Positions 57,731 through 64,000 of a DNA stretch of 64,000 nt are shown here, piece by piece. The stretch is from Cymbomonas tetramitiformis (lineage: Eukaryota; Chlorophyta; Pyramimonadophyceae; Pyramimonadales; Pyramimonadaceae), in NCBI GenBank assembly GCA_001247695.2, contig LGRX02026001.1, positions 1 to 64,000 on the forward strand, in the 5' to 3' direction. The position numbers were made by a program, and so were the translations under genes. Under the pieces are notes generated by a model that saw only the letters and a program-made list of their open reading frames with translations, did no database searches and was not told the DNA's origin. The stretch's first letter is position 1; each line of letters begins with the position of its first letter.

Positions 57731-59590
57731 ATGGCCGCTCCGATCCCTGCTCCTACTCCTGAGGAAGTGCGCGCGGCTTACACAGCGCCTCAAGTGCTTC
57801 CGGCGATTACAGCGGCAGCAGTTTTTTTCGACACGGTTGCTACTGCCAGGATCGGTCGTGCGAAATTTTTGGAGGCTTCCAAGCAGTTAATTTTGCGTCT
57901 TCAGCCGGTTGGACCGGCCATTTCCGTGCGTATTCCGCCGCCAGAGATCCCTCACCTTGCCAGGTTACAGTTGGCAGGCATTTTGCTCCAAGACGGCGCG
58001 ACACCTTCCGGATTCAGGCTGCCATTTGATTGGGAGACAGGTGCCGGTTTAGCCATTTGGCGTAATGTTCGAGAGCAATCGATTCAACGGTGGAAACATG
58101 CTGGGTCCTTTTTACAGTCACTGCGTGTTTTTGCGGCATCACAAGTTCCAGTCGCGGGAGCTCCGGGCGCTATACTGCCGATTCCGGGGGCCCTTGGTTT
58201 GGGCGCAGCTCCGGGTGCGCCGGGCGCTGCGGTTGACCCAGTTCTGCAACTTTTACAGACTCAATTTCAAAAACAGGCAGCGGATCATGCAGCGGCACTT
58301 GCCGCGATGCAGGCTCAGATTACCGCGCAAGCCACGGCACATGCGGCTGCGTTAGCAGCCGCGCCAGTCGGCCTGGCAATAGCAGCGGTGGACCCTGCGA
58401 TTCAGCTCCTTTTGGAGGAACTTGCGCAGTCATCGCACGTTACGGAGAAGTGGTCTCTCCAGACTTTAGATGTGCTCGCGGAAGTTTTGTTGGTACATGC
58501 TCGCAGGCTTTCAGCAGTGATTGTTGCCACGGGTAACACCCGGTTTGGGGCGGACCCGTTTGAAACTGTTCGTCCGGCAAAAATGCCGCTGCTCCTACAC
58601 CTTTGCAGGGAGCTTTTGGCCGAAGATCCGGACACCTTGGTGGGTCCGCGAGCGACGATGGAGTTGTTGCAAGCGCGCGTCTTCTTGTTAAAGAAGACAC
58701 TGACTGGTTGGCAGGAATTTGTCTCACTGGTGGACCCTGCTTTCGTAACCACTGACTTTCAGGCCCTTGGGGGAGCGCGGACCGCTGCTCCGTTGCCCGA
58801 GAGGGCGATGCCTGCCGTGGGAACTCAGATGATTGTTCCGAAGACCCCGGCGAAAGCGGAGTTGTACCGCCAACGCGAGTCGGACATCGAGGCTGCGGTT
58901 CGAGGCGACCCAGTCTCTGAGGAGGCTGCCCAGTTTTCAGGTGGCTCCCTGTTAACCCGTTTGGCCCCTGTTGTCCCTTTGGGGGGCCTACACAAGGGGG
59001 TGGACTTGCGCGTTCGTCCGCTTCGTACCTTTGCGGAGGACGAGGAGCCGCGCTGGGAATTGGGCCTCGACGGCAAGTCGCGGCTTCATCTCAAGACCAA
59101 GTGCAAGACCATCGAAGAGTGGGAGCAGGCGTTTTTGCGCATTGCGGTGGAGTGCCCCTCTAAGGAGCAAGGAAGGGTGCTCCTCTCCTTCCATTCTTGG
59201 TTTAAACTGCGTGTTTCGCAGTTTGGATTCACTGTGATGTTGGAGTTTTACGACTTCTTGATGAAGCTCGTTACTGACAACAGGGCGGACATGTCCGAGC
59301 ACCGTGTGAATACGGTGTGGCAGGAGTTCCAGCTACTGAAGTCTCGGGAGGGGACTGACATCTACACCCCGTCATCGCGGGCGTCCCCGAACCCAAAGTC
59401 CCCGAAGGCGCCTCGGCTGGACTCGACTCCAACGAAGCCAGCAGCGCTCAAGAAGCCCAAGTCGTTCGCGGGCGAGCACTGCTGGAACTTCAACAAGACC
59501 AAGGGGTGTTCTACTCCTGACTGCCCCCGCCCCCACGTTTGCTCGAAGTGTGGGGGCAAGCACGCCCAACAGGCGTGCACGGTTAAGTGA
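57731..59590 (+). CDS. gag: Gag of A2
   Basis: 619 residues from ATG 57731 (MAAPIPAP; A1 starts at the same place). Residues 1-140 are a folded N-terminal region (QVLPAITAAAVFFDTVA, WRNVREQSIQRW). 145-235 are Ala/Pro/Gly-rich with a helical AAALAAMQAQITAQATAHAA segment. 240-360 form a helical domain (LLLEELAQSSHVTEKWSLQT; FVSLVDPAF). 405-530 are the part shared with B Gag (KTIEEWEQAFLRIAVECPSK; FYDFLMKLVTDN). The C-terminus has a zinc cluster CWNFNKTKGCSTPDCPRPHVC...CGGKHAQQAC. It ends in a UGA after CTVK, with no frame change into pol. Confidence 0.85.
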   Translation: MAAPIPAPTPEEVRAAYTAPQVLPAITAAAVFFDTVATARIGRAKFLEASKQLILRLQPVGPAISVRIPPPEIPHLARLQLAGILLQDGATPSGFRLPFDWETGAGLAIWRNVREQSIQRWKHAGSFLQSLRVFAASQVPVAGAPGAILPIPGALGLGAAPGAPGAAVDPVLQLLQTQFQKQAADHAAALAAMQAQITAQATAHAAALAAAPVGLAIAAVDPAIQLLLEELAQSSHVTEKWSLQTLDVLAEVLLVHARRLSAVIVATGNTRFGADPFETVRPAKMPLLLHLCRELLAEDPDTLVGPRATMELLQARVFLLKKTLTGWQEFVSLVDPAFVTTDFQALGGARTAAPLPERAMPAVGTQMIVPKTPAKAELYRQRESDIEAAVRGDPVSEEAAQFSGGSLLTRLAPVVPLGGLHKGVDLRVRPLRTFAEDEEPRWELGLDGKSRLHLKTKCKTIEEWEQAFLRIAVECPSKEQGRVLLSFHSWFKLRVSQFGFTVMLEFYDFLMKLVTDNRADMSEHRVNTVWQEFQLLKSREGTDIYTPSSRASPNPKSPKAPRLDSTPTKPAALKKPKSFAGEHCWNFNKTKGCSTPDCPRPHVCSKCGGKHAQQACTVK

Positions 59591-62209
59591 GATGGCAGCC
59601 TGCCACCCGAGATTGCTGTGGCTCGGGTGGTGAAGGCACATGACAGCGAAGGGAGTGCCGCACGGGCGGGAGAGGTAGGCACTGAGGTGCTAGTGGTGGA
59701 CCGCGGTTGTCGCGGGGATGGTACTTTGGCACGAGGGGCACTTGTGCCCGCATGCAGAAGGCCTTCTCCCCGTAGGCGGCCGCAGGTGAGCCCTCCGAGG
59801 AGGAGTTCACGTGATGACATTCAGGCCAAAGTGGCACGGCGAGCTTCTCCGGGGAGAGTTGCTCTACCCGCCGACGTTGCGGGCGTGATGCCGTTGCCAA
59901 CGGCGCCCCATTCCTTCTCAAAGGTGTGGGATGAGGCCGGCCAACCTTGCCATGAGTCTTCCTTTGTCGCAGGGGAGGTAGACATTGGGCCGATGCCCGC
60001 TCCCGTCACAGCTTCCAGGCTTTGGCCACCTCTACTGAGGAAGCTGTGGCAGGACACTACCACTGTGTCACTCGCAGCTGCAGGTACATCGGTGACTCAG
60101 TGGCAGGAGTTCATCTCGGAGCTACGGGATGCGGGAGCTTCGGTGCCGAATATGACAGCCAACGCCTGCAGGATGGCGGCTGCCTTTAAGACGGACCCCG
60201 ACAAGGTCTTTCTCGTACGAGGTGCAGCTTGCGGGGTTGGATTCCCCTTCAAGTCGGTGCCGGAGGACACCTTTTACACGGTGGAGAACTACGTGCCCGC
60301 TGAGCATTGGGAGGCCATGGACAAGGAGATCCGCAAGGAGAGGGCCGCGGGCAACGTCGTGATGGTCAAGATGGAGTGGAGCATTCAGGGCATCTCCGCT
60401 GTGGGCGTGGTCGCCAAGGAGCGGAAGGGCGTCATCAAGTTCAGACCGGTGTGGGATTACTCCCGACCCGAGGATGTGGGAGTGAACTCGAGGATTGACT
60501 TGGAGAAGGAGAAGTTCTCTTCCATCAAGGATGCCTACGCCCTGTTGCGCCCGGGCCTGTGGATGGCCAAGCTCGATCTCACCGCGGCCTACCGCTCCGT
60601 CCCGGTGGCGGCCATGTACTGGATTGCCCACGTCTTCGAGTGGGATGAGGAGGTGCTGGCGGACACCAGAGCGCCCTTCGGCAACTCCGCCATGCCGGGC
60701 ATCTTCATGAGGTTTACCCGGGGAATTGTTCGGTGGATGAAGGCACAGGGTGCCTCGATTGTGGGGTACTTAGATGACTTCCTGTTGATTGGTAGCAAAA
60801 AGGTCGTTTCTGAGTTCCTGTTGCTCCTCAGAGAGTTCGTGACCTTCCTGGGCTTTGAGGTCAACGATGACAAGTGTGAGGGGCCATTCCAGGCCATGGA
60901 GTTCCTTGGCATCCTGCTCTCCACCGAGGGCAACCAGTGCACGGCGAGCATCTCCGAGGACCGGATTCTGGTGGTACAGCAGAAGATTGCTGACATCCGC
61001 AGGCTGGGGGCTCTTGCGGGCTCCCAGGTACCCCGCACACTGATGGAGGGGTTGCTTGGGCTCCTGGCCTTCTGCGGGCAGGTGGTGTACGGGCTCTCCC
61101 TCTACACCCGCTACGCCCACGCCCTCCTGGCCCGAGCCAGGGGGAGGTACCTTCGCCTGACGGACAAGGTCGTGCAGGACCTGAAGGTGATCGTGACGGT
61201 CATCCGCCTGTACAACGGGCGCAAGGTCCGTTTGGACCGGGTGGAGATCAAGTGGGAGTGGTTCTGCTCCGATGCATCCACGGGTAAGGGCATGGGCGCG
61301 GTGCTGGACCGCAGGTGGTTCGCGGTGACATGGGCTTGGCTGGTCTGCCAGCCCCAGGAGCCCTACTTCCCGTTCAGGCCGGACTGCCCGGAGAGCTACG
61401 ACATCGGCTACCTCGAGCTCTTCACCGTCTTCTGGGCCATCGTGCTGTGGGGCAAGTACATCACGGGCAAGACCGTTGTGATCCGCATCGACAACAACTG
61501 CGTCATCGGCCAGGTGGAGAAGTGGTGGGGGCCGGCGGCCTACATTCCTCTGCTCCGCCAGCTCTTCTACGTGTGTGTACAGCATGATGTCCGCCTTCGC
61601 CCCGTGTACATTTCCTCCGAGGACAACATCTACGCGGACCTCCTCTCCCGTGATCGAGTTGAGGACTTTCGGGCGAGGTTCGAGGCGGACAAGCAGCGGC
61701 TGGTGTGGATCGGGGACCGTGACGACTGGATGCTCATTCCCACCCTCTGGCACCCGCTGGATGTGCAGCTGGGGCCCTTCACGGTGGACTGCTGCGTCTC
61801 GGAGAACGGGGCCAACTCTTTCTGCAGAGTGGGCTGGACCAAGGAGGACGACGCACGGGTCATGGACTTCTCCGGCCACAACGCCTGGGGCAACCTGCCG
61901 TTCTCCGACTTCATTGACATCGTGAGGAACTTCCTCCGTTGCAAACGGAGGGCACAGCGGGGCACTTCCGCCACCTTCCTGGTCCCGTGGTGGCCCGGGA
62001 ACCCGGGCTTCGAGCTGGTGGTGTCCCTGCCAGGAGTGTTCAGGATTGTGCGCCGATGGGAGCGCAACAGCGCCCTGTTCACCGCCCCCTTACCTGAAGG
62101 CGGAGGTCGCACCTTCTGGGGCACCACTGACTGGCCTGTCATTGTGGTGCATTGCCCCCCCTGTGAGGTGAGCTGGACTGACACCGAGCTCACGGGGGTC
62201 ACGGGGTGA
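59591..62209 (+). CDS. pol: Pol of A2: RT, RNase H, Dam-like MTase
   Basis: Continues in the gag register after the UGA (DGSLPPEIAVARVVKAHD). There is no early ATG; the first Met is about 99 codons on (VAGVMPLPT). Numbered from 59618: RT with RPVWDYSRPEDVGV, MAKLDLTAAYRSVPV (D320), APFGNSAMPGIF and YLDD 384-387; RNase H with SDAS (D552), YLELF (E600), RIDNN (D625) and YADLLSR (D674), all four catalytic acids kept; Dam-like domain with FTVDCCVSENGANSF (721-735), WGNLPF (757-762) and FLVPWWPG (787-794). NLPF replaces the NPP(Y/F) of active enzymes. The protein would copy the element RNA; MTase activity is uncertain. Ends at a UGA in register with the recombinase. Confidence 0.85.
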   Translation, partial: DGSLPPEIAVARVVKAHDSEGSAARAGEVGTEVLVVDRGCRGDGTLARGALVPACRRPSPRRRPQVSPPRRSSRDDIQAKVARRASPGRVALPADVAGVMPLPTAPHSFSKVWDEAGQPCHESSFVAGEVDIGPMPAPVTASRLWPPLLRKLWQDTTTVSLAAAGTSVTQWQEFISELRDAGASVPNMTANACRMAAAFKTDPDKVFLVRGAACGVGFPFKSVPEDTFYTVENYVPAEHWEAMDKEIRKERAAGNVVMVKMEWSIQGISAVGVVAKERKGVIKFRPVWDYSRPEDVGVNSRIDLEKEKFSSIKDAYALLRPGLWMAKLDLTAAYRSVPVAAMYWIAHVFEWDEEVLADTRAPFGNSAMPGIFMRFTRGIVRWMKAQGASIVGYLDDFLLIGSKKVVSEFLLLLREFVTFLGFEVNDDKCEGPFQAMEFLGILLSTEGNQCTASISEDRILVVQQKIADIRRLGALAGSQVPRTLMEGLLGLLAFCGQVVYGLSLYTRYAHALLARARGRYLRLTDKVVQDLKVIVTVIRLYNGRKVRLDRVEIKWEWFCSDASTGKGMGAVLDRRWFAVTWAWLVCQPQEPYFPFRPDCPESYDIGYLELFTVFWAIVLWGKYITGKTVVIRIDNNCVIGQVEKWWGPAAYIPLLRQLFYVCVQHDVRLRPVYISSEDNIYADLLSRDRVEDFRARFEADKQRLVWIGDRDDWMLIPTLWHPLDVQLGPFTVDCCVSENGANSFCRVGWTKEDDARVMDFSGHNAWGNLPFSDFIDIVRNFLRCKRRAQRGTSATFLVPWWPGNPGFELVVSLPGVFRIVRRWERNSALFTAPLPEGGGRTFWGTTDWPVIVVHCPPCEVSWTDTELTGVTG

Positions 62210-63244
62210 GCAGAGGTCTTCCTCGACACTCTGCGGGCTCGGACTGTCACCCTGCAGTCGGAGTGCTTCGCCCTCAACACCCAGACAGCCTACTCCACCG
62301 GTGTGAGGAGCTAGGTGTCATTCTGCATCTCAGGCAGGGCCAGAGGCTTCTTGGACAAGATGCTGCCAGCGGAGGATGCGGTGCTGGCAGATTGGGTGGT
62401 GTACATGGTCACCGAGCGGGCGGTGAAGCCCGACACGGCCAAGAAGTACACTTCAGGAGTGCGAGCACTCCACGTGCAGCTCGGCTTCGAGTGGATCCCG
62501 GTGCGGCAGAGGTGGGCGGTGCATGCCGTCCTGCAGGGCTGTGGGCGACGGTGGGACACTCCGTCCAAGCAGGTGATGCCGATGGGGTTCGAGGAGCTTC
62601 TCCTCATCGCGGGGGTGCTCAACCCCCACAACTTCAACGAGAATGTGGTCTTTGCTGCCATGGACACTTGCTTCTTCTGTTTCTTCAGAAAGGACAACGT
62701 GTCAGTCGAGAAGGCGGAGGCGTGGAACCCGCGAGGGCACTTGGTGCGGTCGGACGTGACCTTCCCCGACGGCGCCTCAGCCGACATCAGAGTGAGGCAC
62801 TCGAAGACCATTCAGGCGGGCGAGCGCTACCACCACGTGCAGATGCGCCACGTGCCGGGCTCTCCTATCTGCCCGGTGACCTCGCTCCAGCGGGTCATGG
62901 AGGGCCCAGAGCTCGGGGAGGACTGCCCCCTCTTCTGCATCGAGGACGCAAAGGGCCGCCTCAAGCCCCTCACCCACTCCTTCTTTGTGAGCACCTTCCG
63001 CAAGCTGGCGGAGCGGGCGGGCCTGGACCCGAAGGCCTATTCAGGGCACTCCTTCAGGCGGGGCGGGGCGACAGCAGCCTCCGGGCTGGCGGTGGCGGAC
63101 CACCTTATCCAGGCCCACGGTGACTGGGCCTCGGACTGCTACAAGTTGTACATCGACCTCGGCCGGGAGCAGCAGCTGCTCCTCCCCTCGGCGATGGCCG
63201 AAGGTGCCGCTGCGGCCACCGCAGCACACCGAGCTGGCCGCTAG
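62210..63244 (+). pseudogene. Tyrosine recombinase of A2, one TAG
   Basis: Follows pol in register after UGA 62207-62209: AEVFLDTLRARTVTLQSEC, then TQTAYSTGVRS, TAG at 62312-62314 (TGG in A1), then open to TAG at 63242. Numbered from the codon at 62315, catalytic residues are R125 (FFRKDNVSV), K164 (RHSKTIQ), H245 and R248 (GHSFRRGG), H268 (AHGDW) and Y279 (KLYIDL), a complete phage-integrase set. N-terminal core-binding helices precede R125. It would insert the circular cDNA. One nonsense change separates this copy from an open frame. Confidence 0.8.
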
Positions 63245-63873
63245 GCTTCCACGTGCGTGCTCCACCCGTGGCCCTCTCTTGCTCTAGTGTGCTTGCCGAG
63301 GGGTTGGGTGTGCTGTCTCAGTGCTGCAGTGTTTCCCTAGGGCAGGGCCTAGCCGTTAGGCTAGACAGGCGACGGCGCGTTAGTGCTAGTCTGTGTTGCC
63401 CCCCTTGATTGACCCGGTCCGTAGGTGTTCATCAAGGCCTGTGTGGCCACCGTTAGGGGCCAGCCCGAGTTGGGTGTGTGGAAGCTTCGGGCTCAGCTGG
63501 ACCACTTGATTGACCCGGTCCGTAGGTGCTCATCAAGACCAGCTGAAGCAGCGGAGAACCTTCGGAGATCCTTCAGAGAACCTGCTTGCAGCCTGCTAGC
63601 TAGCAGCTCCGTGGAAGCTTCCATTGTCACCACTGCAGAGAGAGAGCCACAGTTTCACCAAATGGCAATCTAGAGTGAGAAGAGACTTGTTGTGAATGGA
63701 CTCGGACAGATGTGGACCAGCCTCGCTTGCCAGTAGTCAGCATGTAGCACAGAGCACCTGACAGACTCTGAAGGGGGGTACCCCAGCTAGCTGACGGTAA
63801 CAATTTAATTCTAATGAAATTGTTATCCACATCTTGCAGTCGTGTTCACTTGTGATGATTGCAGGAGACGAAT
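63245..63873 (+). other. 3' region of A2
   Basis: Non-coding. A block CTTGATTGACCCGGTCCGTA is present twice (about 63406 and 63504), each with an internal CTTGAT...ATCAAG inverted repeat; A1 has it once. GCTAGCTAGC, GGGGTACCCC and a TAACAATTT/AAATTGTTA hairpin (63798-63825) lie close to the end. Confidence 0.7.
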
Positions 63874-64000
63874 AACCATTACTGTGCTCTGCTGGCGCGC
63901 CCGACGTGGTGGGGACCGCTCGGTGCGGCAGCTACAGCTGCAGTGAGTAAAAACGGGGCACAAATTAACACCCCCCAAGGATTAGAGTGGGGGTTGAGGG
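63874..64000. other. Flank of A2, nothing recognised
   Basis: 127 bases with no feature I can support. Confidence 0.4.

Larger units (their letters stand above)
57307..63873 (+). mobile_element. DIRS-type YR retroelement A2, best preserved copy
   Basis: Same ends as A1 (CCAAAATTATTGGC...GGAGACGAAT). Gag (57731-59590), pol (59591-62209) and recombinase (62210-63244) share one register, separated by single UGA codons. The only other break seen is a TAG at 62312-62314 in the recombinase. RT plus YR, no integrase and a Dam-like domain after RNase H place it in the DIRS order. It lies just after the C-type terminal repeat; no TGTT pair was recognised at its ends. Confidence 0.9.

Noticed and set aside
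48710..59590. UGA at the gag/pol junction as selenocysteine
   Set aside because: It follows the zinc cluster in a linker with no conserved active-site context, and no SECIS-like structure was recognised. Readthrough is simpler.
62206..63123. 305-codon plus-strand frame overlapping the A2 recombinase
   Set aside because: A shadow frame rich in Gly/Arg/His/Pro; the recombinase motifs are in the other frame.
1..64000. tRNA and rRNA genes
   Set aside because: No cloverleaf with A and B boxes or rRNA core was recognised by eye; short or degenerate copies could be missed.

Overview
This window is nuclear DNA of a eukaryote with a repeat-rich genome. It has no operons or bacterial signals. It has a GT-AG intron model, satellites, LTR retrotransposons and several tyrosine-recombinase (YR, DIRS-type) retroelements. 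The mix of DIRS-type elements and a Ty3/gypsy element carrying a C5-DNA methyltransferase suggests an alga or other protist, perhaps of the green lineage (a large-genome prasinophyte or a streptophyte alga). That assignment is inference; no host gene here settles it.

Layout. 0-10 kb: an open-ended unknown coding frame, a long GC-rich minisatellite, a candidate LTR, a MITE-like inverted-repeat element, the one convincing host gene (a RING-finger protein on the minus strand, two exons) and a TTAA-flanked piggyBac-like MITE. 10-15.3 kb: a minus-strand LTR element that keeps only gag. 15.3-17.4 kb: palindromes and short repeats. 17.4-25.6 kb: a minus-strand Ty3/gypsy element in the order gag, protease, RNase H, C5-methyltransferase, integrase, PHD finger, second methyltransferase-like domain; its reverse transcriptase is deleted. 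25.6-30.2 kb: a satellite array and sparse sequence. 30.2-34.3 kb: a decayed minus-strand YR element (C) with a Tudor-like domain before the recombinase. 34.28-37.17 kb: a gag/protease-only copia element with LTRs and a CCCCC target duplication. 37.37-43.83 kb: a nearly complete copia element with a CCGTG target duplication and a Dam-like adenine-methyltransferase domain inside pol. 43.8-56.8 kb: a minus-strand DIRS-type element (B), split in its RT gene by a plus-strand DIRS-type element (A1, 46.43-53.13 kb). 56.7-57.2 kb: the 5' end of another C-type element. 57.31-63.87 kb: a second, better preserved copy of the plus-strand element (A2).

Two themes stand out. First, every retroelement here with a substantial pol region carries at least one methyltransferase-like domain (Ty3/gypsy, Ty1/copia, two DIRS-type lineages). 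The copia Dam-like insertion and the gypsy DNMT-integrase-PHD-second MTase order are the best candidates for something undescribed. Second, in family A the gag, pol and YR frames are all in one register, separated by single UGA codons at the same places in both copies; element B also has a lone in-frame UGA between gag and pol. This suggests expression by stop-codon readthrough.
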